The translations under genes and the position numbers were made by a program. Shown here piece after piece: positions 35,668 to 44,011 of a DNA stretch of 64,000 bases (its first letter is position 1; each line of letters opens with the position of its first letter). The DNA comes from Pseudomonadota bacterium (GTDB lineage: Bacteria; Pseudomonadota; Alphaproteobacteria; Rhodobacterales; Rhodobacteraceae), in the NCBI GenBank assembly GCA_018240425.1, contig JAFEFU010000018.1, forward strand, positions 81,061 through 145,060, read 5' to 3'. Under the pieces are notes generated by a model, which saw only the letters and a list, made by a program, of their open reading frames with translations, was not told the DNA's origin and did no database searches.

Positions 35668-37443
35668 ATGAGGATGACCACCGAGGAAGCCTTTGTGAAG
35701 GTGTTGCAGATGCATGGCATCGACCATGCCTTCGGCATCATCGGCTCGGCCTTCATGCCGATCTCGGACCTGTTCCCCAAGGCGGGCATCACCTTCTGGG
35801 ACTGCGCACATGAGGGCTCGGGCGGGATGATGGCCGACGGCTTCACCCGCGCCTCGGGGCGCATGGCGATGATGATCGCCCAGAACGGGCCGGGCATCAC
35901 CAACTTCGTCACCGCCGTCAAGACCGCCTACTGGAACCACACGCCGCTTCTCCTCGTCACGCCGCAGGCCGCCAACAAGACCATCGGCCAGGGCGGTTTC
36001 CAGGAGGTCGAGCAGATGGCGCTCTTCCGCGACATGGTCTGCTATCAGGAAGAGGTGCGCGATCCCTCGCGGGTGGCCGAGGTGCTGAACCGGGTGATCC
36101 TGAACGCCCACCGCCATTCCGCGCCCGCGCAGATCAACATGCCGCGCGACTATTTCACCCAGGTGATCGACATCGACATGCCGCGGGTCGTGGCGTTCGA
36201 GCGGCCCTCGGGCGGCGAGGCGGCGTTGGACGAGGCCGCGGCGATCCTGTCGGCGGCGAAGTTCCCGGTCATCCTGAACGGGGCGGGCGTGGTTCTCGGC
36301 GGCGCGATCCCAGCCTCGATGGCGCTGGCCGAACGGCTGACGGCGCCGGTCTGCGTCGGCTATCAGCACAACGACGCCTTCCCCGGCAGCCATCCGCTGT
36401 TCGCCGGGCCCCTGGGCTACAACGGCAGCCGGGCGGGGATGGAACTGATCCAGAAGGCCGACGTGGTGCTGGCGCTCGGCACGCGGCTCAACCCCTTCTC
36501 GACCCTGCCGGGCTACGGGCTGGACTACTGGCCGAAGGAGGCGAAGATCATCCAGGCCGACATCAACCCGGCGCGGATCGGGCTGACCAAGCGGGTCGCG
36601 GTCGGCATCGTCGGCGACGCGGGGAAGGTGGCCGAGGGCATCCTGGAACGTCTGGCGAAGGGCGCGGGCGATGCGGGGCGGGCCGAGCGCAAGGCGCTGA
36701 TCGCGCAGACGAAATCGGCCTGGGCGCAGAAGCTGGCCAGCATGGACCACGAGGACGACGATCCCGGCACCAGCTGGAACAGCCGCGCCCGCGCCGCGAA
36801 ACCCGACTGGATGAGCCCGCGCATGGCCTGGCGCGCGATCCAGGCGGGCCTGCCGCGCGAGGCGATCATTTCCAGCGACATCGGCAACAACTGCGCCATC
36901 GGCAACGCCTACCCGACCTTCGAGGCCGGGCGGAAATACCTGGCGCCGGGCCTCTTCGGCCCCTGCGGCTATGGCCTTCCGTCGGTCGTCGGCGCCAAGA
37001 TCGCCTGCCCCGACACCCCGGTCGTCGGCTTTTCCGGCGACGGGGCCTTCGGCATCGCCGTCACCGAACTGACCGCGATCGGCCGCAAGGAATGGCCGGC
37101 CATCACCCAGGTGGTGTTCCGCAACTACCAGTGGGGCGCTGAAAAGCGCAACTCGACCCTCTGGTACGACGACAATTTCGTCGGCACCGAACTGGACACC
37201 GATGTCAGCTATGCCGGCATCGCCCGGGCCTGCGGGTTGCAGGGCGTGGTGGCGCGCACGATGGACGAACTGACCGCCGCGCTCCGCAAGGCCATCGACG
37301 ACCAGATGCACCACGGCAAGACGACGCTGATCGAGGCGATGATCAACCAGGAACTGGGCGAGCCCTTCCGCCGCGATGCGATGAAGAAGCCGGTCGAGGT
37401 TGCGGGCATCTCGAAGGCCGACATGCGCCCGCAACCGGCATGA
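35668..37443 (+). CDS. xsc: Sulfoacetaldehyde acetyltransferase
   Basis: A 591-residue thiamine-diphosphate enzyme that uses phosphate to split sulfoacetaldehyde into sulfite and acetyl phosphate. The N-terminal part has AHEGSGGMMADGFTRASGR with the catalytic glutamate, and the C-terminal ThDP/Mg motif is GFSGDGAFGIAVTEL followed by NYQWGAEKRN, the latter characteristic of Xsc rather than acetolactate synthase. It heads a rightward operon of six genes joined by overlaps (except at soeA-soeB), with GAAGGAGCAGG before the ATG. Confidence 0.95.
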   Translation: MRMTTEEAFVKVLQMHGIDHAFGIIGSAFMPISDLFPKAGITFWDCAHEGSGGMMADGFTRASGRMAMMIAQNGPGITNFVTAVKTAYWNHTPLLLVTPQAANKTIGQGGFQEVEQMALFRDMVCYQEEVRDPSRVAEVLNRVILNAHRHSAPAQINMPRDYFTQVIDIDMPRVVAFERPSGGEAALDEAAAILSAAKFPVILNGAGVVLGGAIPASMALAERLTAPVCVGYQHNDAFPGSHPLFAGPLGYNGSRAGMELIQKADVVLALGTRLNPFSTLPGYGLDYWPKEAKIIQADINPARIGLTKRVAVGIVGDAGKVAEGILERLAKGAGDAGRAERKALIAQTKSAWAQKLASMDHEDDDPGTSWNSRARAAKPDWMSPRMAWRAIQAGLPREAIISSDIGNNCAIGNAYPTFEAGRKYLAPGLFGPCGYGLPSVVGAKIACPDTPVVGFSGDGAFGIAVTELTAIGRKEWPAITQVVFRNYQWGAEKRNSTLWYDDNFVGTELDTDVSYAGIARACGLQGVVARTMDELTAALRKAIDDQMHHGKTTLIEAMINQELGEPFRRDAMKKPVEVAGISKADMRPQPA

Positions 37444-38189
37444 GCCTGCCCTACGACCTCGGCCCCTGGGGCGCGGCCTATCTGGGCCTTGCCTTCCTGG
37501 TCGCGGCCTTCGTGCGCGGCTATTCGGGGTTCGGCTTCTCGGCGCTGGTGGTCTCAGCCGCGGGGCTGGTGACGAACCCCTTGAACCTGGTCGCCACCGT
37601 CACCTTCTGCGAGTTCCTGATGACCCTCCAGCAATGGCACTTGATCCGCCACGACGTGGACTGGCGCCGGGTCGGGCTGTTGATGGCGGGGGCGCTGGCC
37701 GGCGTGCCCCTGGGGCTGTGGGCGCTGACCAGCGTCGGCGTGGATGCGGCACGGGCGGCGATCTCGCTCTATGTTCTCGCCATGTGCGCGGCGCTTCTGG
37801 GCAGGTGGCGGCTGCGCACCCCGCCGGGCGGCGGCGCGCACCTTCTGGCCGGTGTCGCCTCGGGGTTGGCCAACGCGCCGGGGATGGGCGGGCTGCCGGT
37901 CGTCACCTTCTTTGCCGCGCAGGCGATGCCGGCGCCGGTCTTTCGCGCCACGCTTGTCGCCTATTTCCCTTTTCTCGACCTCTTTTCGGCGCCGCTCTAC
38001 TGGTGGCACGGGATGCTGACCTGGGACACGCTCATTGTCGCCGCGCTGGCGCTGCCGGTGATCGGGCTGGGCGTCTGGCTGGGCGGGCGGCATTTCCTGC
38101 GGACCGATCCGCAGGAATTCCGCCGCTTTGCCATCCTGCTCTTGGCGTTTCTCGCGGCACTCGGCCTTGTCAGGTCGGCGGTGGCGTGA
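37440..38189 (+). CDS. tauE: TauE/SafE-type sulfite exporter (TSUP family)
   Basis: A 249-residue membrane protein with about eight hydrophobic segments. VRGYSGFGFSALVV near residue 25 and GVASGLANAPGMGGLPVV near residue 140 are the paired glycine-rich motifs of the TSUP (TauE/SafE) family. Its ATG overlaps the xsc stop (ATGA). Position after xsc suggests export of sulfite or another C1/sulfur anion made by taurine breakdown, as proposed for TauE in other bacteria. Confidence 0.82.
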   Translation: MSLPYDLGPWGAAYLGLAFLVAAFVRGYSGFGFSALVVSAAGLVTNPLNLVATVTFCEFLMTLQQWHLIRHDVDWRRVGLLMAGALAGVPLGLWALTSVGVDAARAAISLYVLAMCAALLGRWRLRTPPGGGAHLLAGVASGLANAPGMGGLPVVTFFAAQAMPAPVFRATLVAYFPFLDLFSAPLYWWHGMLTWDTLIVAALALPVIGLGVWLGGRHFLRTDPQEFRRFAILLLAFLAALGLVRSAVA

Positions 38190-39334
38190 TGGCCGTCCTC
38201 GTGGTCAATGCCGGTTCGTCCTCGGTGAAGGTGGCGGTGTTCGCCGAGGGGCCGGCGCCGGTCTTTTCGGCGATGGCGAGCGAGATCGGCGGAGCATCGG
38301 CGCTGAGGACGCCCGGGGGGACACGCGCCCTGCCCCTGCCCGACCACGGCGCGGCGGTGGCCGCACTTCTGGCGGCGGCCGGGGCGGCGGGGTTCGGGCT
38401 GTCATCCTTCACCGTAGCGGCGCACCGGGTCGTGCACGGGGGCGCGGGCCTGACCGCGCCCTGCCGGGTGACGCCCGCTGTCGAGGCCGAGATCGAAGCC
38501 GCCGTGCCGCTCGCCCCCCTGCACAACCCCGCGAACCTGACCGCGATCCGCGCGCTGCAAACGCTGGCCCCGCGCCTGCCGCAGTTCGCGAGCTTCGACA
38601 CCGCCTTTCACGCCACGAACCCCGAGGTGGCGGTGCGCTATGCGGTGCCCGACAGCGTCGCCGGCCTCGGCATCCGCCGCTATGGGTTCCACGGGATCAG
38701 CTTTACCGCTCTTGTTCGAAAAGTGCAGGAAAATGCCGCAGGAAAGCTGCCAGCAAGGCTTCTGGCGTTGCATCTGGGCAATGGATGTTCGCTGTGCGCG
38801 ATCCGCGACGGGCGGTCCGCGGCGACGACGATGGGCTATTCGCCGCTCGAGGGGCTGACGATGGGCACCCGCACCGGCGGGATCGACGGCAATGCCGTGC
38901 TGCGGCTGGCCGACCTGCACGGGACCGAGGGCGCGGCCCGCATCCTCAACCGTGAAAGCGGACTTCTTGGTCTGGGCGGGACCAGCGACATGCGCGCGCT
39001 CCGGGCGGCGGGGACCCCCGAGGCGCGCTTCGCCATCGACCATTTCTGCTATTGGGCGGTGCGTCACGCCGGCAGCATGATCGCCGCGATGGGCGGGCTG
39101 GACGCCATCGCCTTTACCGGCGGCATCGGCGAGAACGACGCCGGGGTGCGCGCCGCGATCCTTGAAGGGCTGGCCTTCGCCGGGGCCGCCTTCGATCCCG
39201 CCGCCAATGCGGACGGCCGGTCATGTCTGCACAAAACCGGCAGTCCGGTTGCGATCTGGATTGTTCCGGCCGAGGAAGAACGGCAGATTGCGCTGGACGC
39301 GCAAACAGTGATCAAGGCAGAGGCTGACCAGTGA
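38189..39334 (+). CDS. ackA: Acetate kinase
   Basis: A 381-residue kinase, slightly shorter than the usual 400. VVNAGSSSVKVAVF at the N-terminus and RRYGFHGIS ... LALHLGNGCSLCAIRDG and MGTRTGGIDGNA are the family signatures, with the ATP site in AFTGGIGENDAGVR. It moves phosphate from acetyl phosphate to ADP. In this operon it would take the product of Xsc directly to acetate and ATP, where many relatives have phosphate acetyltransferase. One-base TGATG overlap with tauE; GTGA overlap with soeA. Confidence 0.92.
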   Translation: MAVLVVNAGSSSVKVAVFAEGPAPVFSAMASEIGGASALRTPGGTRALPLPDHGAAVAALLAAAGAAGFGLSSFTVAAHRVVHGGAGLTAPCRVTPAVEAEIEAAVPLAPLHNPANLTAIRALQTLAPRLPQFASFDTAFHATNPEVAVRYAVPDSVAGLGIRRYGFHGISFTALVRKVQENAAGKLPARLLALHLGNGCSLCAIRDGRSAATTMGYSPLEGLTMGTRTGGIDGNAVLRLADLHGTEGAARILNRESGLLGLGGTSDMRALRAAGTPEARFAIDHFCYWAVRHAGSMIAAMGGLDAIAFTGGIGENDAGVRAAILEGLAFAGAAFDPAANADGRSCLHKTGSPVAIWIVPAEEERQIALDAQTVIKAEADQ

Positions 39335-42114
39335 ACCAACCCCGGATCGACACGTCGCCCGCGGTCTCGGACGAGGTGTGCAAGACCACCTGCTACATGT
39401 GCGCCTGCCGCTGCGGGATCAACGTGCACCTGAAGTCGGGGCGGGTGAGTTACATCGAAGGGAACCGCGACCATCCGGTGAACAAGGGCGTCCTCTGCGC
39501 CAAGGGCGCCTCGGGGATCATGCAGGTCACGGCGCCGTCGCGGCTGCGCAAGCCCCTTCGCCGGGTCGGGCCGCGCGGATCGGGGGCGTTCGAGGAAATC
39601 AGCTGGGACGAGGCCCTGGGGCTGGCCGTGCAGTGGCTGGGGCCTTTGCGCGCCACGGCGCCGGAAAAGCTCGCCTTCTTCACCGGGCGCGACCAGTCGC
39701 AGAGCTTCACCAGCTTCTGGGCGCAGAACTTCGGCACGCCCAACTATGCCGCGCACGGCGGCTTCTGTTCGGTCAACATGGCCGCCGCCGGCATCTACAC
39801 GATGGGCGGGGCCTTCTGGGAGTTCGGCCAGACCGACTGGGACCGGACCAGGCTGTTCGTCATGTTCGGCGTGGCCGAGGACCACGATTCGAACCCGATC
39901 AAGATCGGCATCGGCAAGCTGAAGGCGCGGGGCGGGCGGATGGTCTGCATCAACCCGGTCAGGACCGGCTACAACGCGGTGGCCGACGACTGGCTGGGGA
40001 TCACTCCGGGGACCGATGGCCTGCTGATCCTGGCGCTGGTCCACGAACTGCTGATGGCCGGCAGGATCGACCTCGACTATCTCGCCCGCTTCACCAACGC
40101 CCCCTGCCTGATCGACGAGACCGAGGGCGAGGAAAAGGGCCTCCTCCTGCGCGACGACCTTGGCAAGCCCCTGGTCATCGACCGGGCGACCGGCGAACCC
40201 GCGCCCTATGACCGGCCCGGCGTGCGCCCCGACCTCGGCGCGACCTGGAAAGGCTGCCGGACCGTCTTCCAGCACCTGGCCGAACGCTATCTGTCAGCCG
40301 ACTACGCCCCCGAGGCGGTCGCGGACCGCTGCGGCATCCCCGCCGGCCGCATCCGCGCGCTCGCCGCCGAGATCGCCCGTGCCGCCTTCGACGATCCGGT
40401 GGTCATCGACCAGCCCTGGACCGATTTCCGCGGCGAGCGGCACGAGAAGATGGTCGGCCGCCCGGTCAGCTTCCACGCCATGCGCGGAATTTCCGCCCAT
40501 TCCAACGGTTTCCAGACCGCCCGCGCCCTGCATGTCCTGCAGATCCTGCTGGGCGCGGTCGAGGTGCCCGGGGGCTTTCGCTTCAAGCCGCCTTACCCCA
40601 AGCCCGCCCATGCCCATCCGACGCCGCACAGCTATTTCATGCCGGGCCGCCCGCTCGACGGACCGCACCTCGGCTTTCCCCAAGGCCCCGAGCATCTGGC
40701 GCTGAAGCTTGACGACCTGACACCCGCGCGCATCGACAAGGGGTTCACCTGGGACAATCCGCTGTCGGCGCACGGCCTCATGCACATGGTCATCTCGAAC
40801 GCGGTGGCGGGCGATCCCTACCCGATCGACACATTGATGCTCTACATGGCCAACATGGCCTGGAACTCGTCGATGAACACCGCCGAGACGATGGCGATGC
40901 TGACGGCGAAGGACGGCAACGGCGAATACAGGATTCCGCGCATCATCTATTCCGACGCCTATGCCTCCGAGATGGTGGCCTATGCCGATCTGGTGCTGCC
41001 CGACACGACCTATCTCGAGCGCCACGACTGCATCAGCCTTCTCGACCGGCCGATCTGCGAGGCCGACCATGCCGCCGACGCGATCCGCTGGCCGGTCATC
41101 GAGCCCGACCGCGAGGTGCGGGGCTTCCAGTCGGTGCTGGTCGACCTCGGCGGGCGGCTGGGCCTGCCGGGCTTCGTGACCGAGGACGGGCGGGCGAAAT
41201 ACCGCGACTATGCCGACTATATCGTCAACCACCAGCGCCGCCCCGGCGTCGGGCCGCTGATCGGCTGGCGCGGCGACGGCGGTGCGGTCGGGCGCGGCGC
41301 GCCCAACCCCAACCAGTTGAACGCCTATATCGCCAATGGCGGCTTCTTCCTGGCCGAGGTGCCCGAGGAGGCGCGCTTCTTCAAACCCTGGAACCGCGCC
41401 TATCAGGACTGGGCGGTGGGCATGGGCTTCTACGACACGCCGCAGCCCTATCTGTTCCAGCTTTACTGCGAGCCGATGCGGCGGTTCCAGCTGGCCGCCG
41501 AGGGCTATCACGAGCGCCAGCCGCCCGATCACCTGCGCGACCGGATCCGCGCGACGATGGACCCTTTGCCGATCTGGTATCCGCCCTTCGGCGACGAGGG
41601 CGCGGCGGGCTTTCCCCTGCACGCCATCACCCAGCGGCCGATGGCCATGTATCATTCCTGGGGCAGCCAGAACGCCTGGCTGCGCCAGATTCACGGCCAC
41701 AACCCGCTTTATCTGCCAACCAGGGTCTGGCAGGCGCAGGGGTTTGCGGACGGCGACTGGGCCAGGGTGACCTCGCCCTCCGGCCAGATCACCGTGCCGG
41801 TCGCGCACATGGCGGCGCTGAACGAGAACACCGTCTGGACCTGGAACGCGATCGGCAAGCGCAAGGGCGCCTGGGCGTTGGACGAGGATGCGCCAGAGGC
41901 GACAAAGGGCTTTCTTCTCAATCACCTGATCGACGAACTTCTTCCTGATCGCGGCGACGGCCGGCGCTGGTCGAACTCCGACCCGATCACCGGCCAGGCG
42001 GCCTGGTTCGACCTGCGGGTCCGGGTCGAGAAATGCGCCGCGCCCGACGAGGCGCAACCTGTGTTTCCGCCGCTGGGCTCGCCGGTGCCAAGGGCGGGGA
42101 GGAACCGGCCATGA
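39331..42114 (+). CDS. soeA: Sulfite dehydrogenase (quinone), molybdopterin subunit
   Basis: A 927-residue molybdopterin oxidoreductase of the DMSO-reductase family. The N-terminal cluster motif is C21-x2-C24-x3-C28 and C58 (TTCYMCACRC ... GVLCAKG). No twin-arginine signal is present, so it acts in the cytoplasm, as known for SoeABC. With the following four-cluster ferredoxin subunit and a DmsC-like anchor it makes a membrane complex that oxidises sulfite and reduces quinone. The start is GTG, overlapping the ackA stop. The 3' end carries a GGGGAGGA ribosome site and ends in an ATGA junction with the insert that follows. Confidence 0.88.
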   Translation: MNQPRIDTSPAVSDEVCKTTCYMCACRCGINVHLKSGRVSYIEGNRDHPVNKGVLCAKGASGIMQVTAPSRLRKPLRRVGPRGSGAFEEISWDEALGLAVQWLGPLRATAPEKLAFFTGRDQSQSFTSFWAQNFGTPNYAAHGGFCSVNMAAAGIYTMGGAFWEFGQTDWDRTRLFVMFGVAEDHDSNPIKIGIGKLKARGGRMVCINPVRTGYNAVADDWLGITPGTDGLLILALVHELLMAGRIDLDYLARFTNAPCLIDETEGEEKGLLLRDDLGKPLVIDRATGEPAPYDRPGVRPDLGATWKGCRTVFQHLAERYLSADYAPEAVADRCGIPAGRIRALAAEIARAAFDDPVVIDQPWTDFRGERHEKMVGRPVSFHAMRGISAHSNGFQTARALHVLQILLGAVEVPGGFRFKPPYPKPAHAHPTPHSYFMPGRPLDGPHLGFPQGPEHLALKLDDLTPARIDKGFTWDNPLSAHGLMHMVISNAVAGDPYPIDTLMLYMANMAWNSSMNTAETMAMLTAKDGNGEYRIPRIIYSDAYASEMVAYADLVLPDTTYLERHDCISLLDRPICEADHAADAIRWPVIEPDREVRGFQSVLVDLGGRLGLPGFVTEDGRAKYRDYADYIVNHQRRPGVGPLIGWRGDGGAVGRGAPNPNQLNAYIANGGFFLAEVPEEARFFKPWNRAYQDWAVGMGFYDTPQPYLFQLYCEPMRRFQLAAEGYHERQPPDHLRDRIRATMDPLPIWYPPFGDEGAAGFPLHAITQRPMAMYHSWGSQNAWLRQIHGHNPLYLPTRVWQAQGFADGDWARVTSPSGQITVPVAHMAALNENTVWTWNAIGKRKGAWALDEDAPEATKGFLLNHLIDELLPDRGDGRRWSNSDPITGQAAWFDLRVRVEKCAAPDEAQPVFPPLGSPVPRAGRNRP

Positions 42115-42359
42115 GGACGCCCTTCAGTTCCTGTCGGGCGCCCCGCCCGCAGAGGCGGCCTTCCGGTGGAAGGCCGCGCGGGCGGTTGGGCGAAGGCGCA
42201 AGCCGCAGCCCAAGGGGCCTTCCGTCATCGCCGGACCTCGCCAAATCGGGCCGGGGCCGCCCAGGCGGTCGCGAACGCGGCCGCCGCCCGGTGGGCGGCC
42301 GCGGCCCGATTTCGTCATATCGCCGAAATCGGGCGAGACCCGCGGAGCAACGCCCATGA
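42111..42359 (+). repeat. 245-bp hairpin-rich insert between soeA and soeB
   Basis: The segment from 42111 to 42355 separates two genes that would otherwise overlap. CCATGA stands at both ends (42109-42114 and 42354-42359). Inside are GCGGCCTTCC / GGAAGGCCGC with a three-base loop (42155-42164, 42168-42177); a 21-bp inverted repeat with one mismatch (42243-42263 against 42292-42312); and an 11-bp inverted repeat (42304-42314 against 42324-42334) that shares its left arm with the preceding repeat. AAATCGGGC occurs three times in the structure. This resembles a REP/BIME-like intercistronic element; whether it is repeated elsewhere in the genome cannot be seen here. Confidence 0.7.
42111..42359 (+). 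CDS. Possible 82-codon coupling ORF between soeA and soeB
   Basis: An open frame runs through the whole insert from an ATG that overlaps the soeA stop (ATGA) to a TGA that overlaps the soeB ATG (ATGA). GGGGAGGA stands ten bases before its start. The product would be extremely rich in Arg, Pro and Gly (about two thirds of residues), has no domain and is unlikely to fold, so the frame may only carry ribosomes from soeA to soeB. I regard a functional protein as unlikely. Confidence 0.2.
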   Translation: MRTPFSSCRAPRPQRRPSGGRPRGRLGEGASRSPRGLPSSPDLAKSGRGRPGGRERGRRPVGGRGPISSYRRNRARPAEQRP

Positions 42360-43093
42360 CCGCCCTTCCACCGCCCTCCGCGAAAAAGCTCGGCCTGGTC
42401 ATCGACCTCGACACCTGTGTCGGCTGCCAGGCCTGCGTGACCGCCTGCAAGGGCTGGAACGACCAGGGCTACGGCGCCCCCCTGTCGGACATGGACGCTT
42501 ACGGATCAGAGCCTTGCGGGACGTTCCTCAACCGTGTCCACAGCTATGAGGTGACGCCCGACGACGGCCCGGCGCAGATCATCAACTTCCCCCGGTCCTG
42601 CCTCCACTGCGAGGACGCGCCCTGCGTCACCGTCTGCCCGACCGGCGCCAGCTACAAGCGCGCCGAGGACGGGATCGTGCTGGTCAACGAAGACGCCTGC
42701 ATCGGCTGCGGCCTCTGTGCCTGGGCCTGCCCCTATGGCGCGCGCGAGATGGACGCGGCGGCGGGGGTGATGAAGAAATGCACGCTCTGCGTCGACCGCA
42801 TCTACAACGAGAACCTGCCCGAGGAAGACCGCCAGCCCGCCTGCGTGCGCACCTGCCCGACCGGCGCGCGCCATTTCGGCGACCTGGGCGACCCCGAAAG
42901 CGCGGTCAGCCGGCTGGTCGCCGACCGGGGGGGTTATGCGCTGATGCCCGAGATGGGAACGCGGCCCGTCAACCGCTATCTGCCGCCGCGGCCAAAGGAC
43001 GCGCGGCGCGAAGCCTCGGTGCTTGCCCCGCTTCTCGACCTGCAGGCCACGGGCTTTGCCGGCTGGCTCGACCGGCTTCTGGAGAGGTTCTGA
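42356..43093 (+). CDS. soeB: Sulfite dehydrogenase (quinone), iron-sulfur subunit
   Basis: A 245-residue electron-transfer subunit with four cysteine groups for [4Fe-4S] clusters: CVGCQACVTACKG, CLHCEDAPCVTVCPTG, CIGCGLCAWACPYG and CTLC ... CVRTCPTG. It passes electrons from SoeA to the membrane subunit. ATG at 42356 overlaps the end of the insert ORF, and its own stop shares one base with soeC. Related DmsB/NrfC/PhsB proteins look similar; the operon context decides for SoeB. Confidence 0.88.
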   Translation: MTALPPPSAKKLGLVIDLDTCVGCQACVTACKGWNDQGYGAPLSDMDAYGSEPCGTFLNRVHSYEVTPDDGPAQIINFPRSCLHCEDAPCVTVCPTGASYKRAEDGIVLVNEDACIGCGLCAWACPYGAREMDAAAGVMKKCTLCVDRIYNENLPEEDRQPACVRTCPTGARHFGDLGDPESAVSRLVADRGGYALMPEMGTRPVNRYLPPRPKDARREASVLAPLLDLQATGFAGWLDRLLERF

Positions 43094-43995
43094 TGCATCC
43101 CGCCCCTTCGGTCATTATCTTCACCGTCCTGTCGGGGGTGGGCTTCGGTTTTCTGGGCGCGCTCGACCTCGGGCTGATGCCGGTCCAGGGCGGCGCGGCG
43201 CTGGTGGCCTTCGGGCTGGCATATCTGCTGGCGGTGGCGGGGCTGGTCGCCTCGACCTTCCATCTCGGCAATCCGCAGCGGGCGCTGAGGGCCTTCACCC
43301 AATGGCGGACAAGCTGGCTCTCGCGCGAGGGCTGGGCCTCGGTCGCAGCCTTGGCGGCCAGCGCGCCGGTGGCGCTGGCGGCGGCCTTCCGGCCCGGGAT
43401 GATGCTCGCGGGCCATCTGCCCGGCCTGATCGCGGCGGCGTTTTGTGTGCTGACCATCCTCTGCACCTCGATGATCTATGCGCAGCTGAGGACCGTGCCG
43501 CGCTGGCACCACTGGACCACGCCGGTCCTGTTCCTGGCGTTCGCGGCCGCGGGGGGTGCGATCCTGGCACTGCCCGGCCCGGTGGCGGCGGCGGCCTGCC
43601 TGGTGTCTGGCGGTGCGATGCTGCTGGCCTTTGCCTTGGGCGACGGGCGGTTCGCGCGTCAGGGCCAGTCGCCGGCGGCCGCGACCGGGCTGGGTCCGAG
43701 GGTGCGGCCCTTTGCGCCCCCCCACACCAGCCCCAACTATGTGATGCGCGAGATGATCCACCATGTCGGGCGCAAGCACGCGCGAAGGCTGCGCCTGATC
43801 GCTCTCGGGCTGGGCGCGGGCCTGCCCGCCCTCCTGATGCTGGTGCTGCCCGCCGGTCTCCTGGCCTCGGCCCTTGCGCTGATCCCGCACCTTGCGGGCG
43901 CCCTTGCCCAGCGGTGGCTTTTCTTCGCCGAGGCCGAGCATGTCGTCGGCCATTACTACGGACGGGCTGCCGACGCCGCGCGCGGCACGGCCTGA
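43093..43995 (+). CDS. soeC: Sulfite dehydrogenase (quinone), membrane anchor
   Basis: A 300-residue inner-membrane protein with about eight hydrophobic segments, of the DmsC (DMSO reductase anchor) family. STFHLGNPQRALRAF and WLSREG near residues 55-80 are typical of this family. It holds SoeAB at the cytoplasmic side and hands electrons to quinone. TGATG junction with soeB. It ends 16 bp before the convergent oxidoreductase gene. Confidence 0.86.
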   Translation: MHPAPSVIIFTVLSGVGFGFLGALDLGLMPVQGGAALVAFGLAYLLAVAGLVASTFHLGNPQRALRAFTQWRTSWLSREGWASVAALAASAPVALAAAFRPGMMLAGHLPGLIAAAFCVLTILCTSMIYAQLRTVPRWHHWTTPVLFLAFAAAGGAILALPGPVAAAACLVSGGAMLLAFALGDGRFARQGQSPAAATGLGPRVRPFAPPHTSPNYVMREMIHHVGRKHARRLRLIALGLGAGLPALLMLVLPAGLLASALALIPHLAGALAQRWLFFAEAEHVVGHYYGRAADAARGTA

Positions 43996-44011
43996 TCGCG
44001 CGAGAGGGGGC

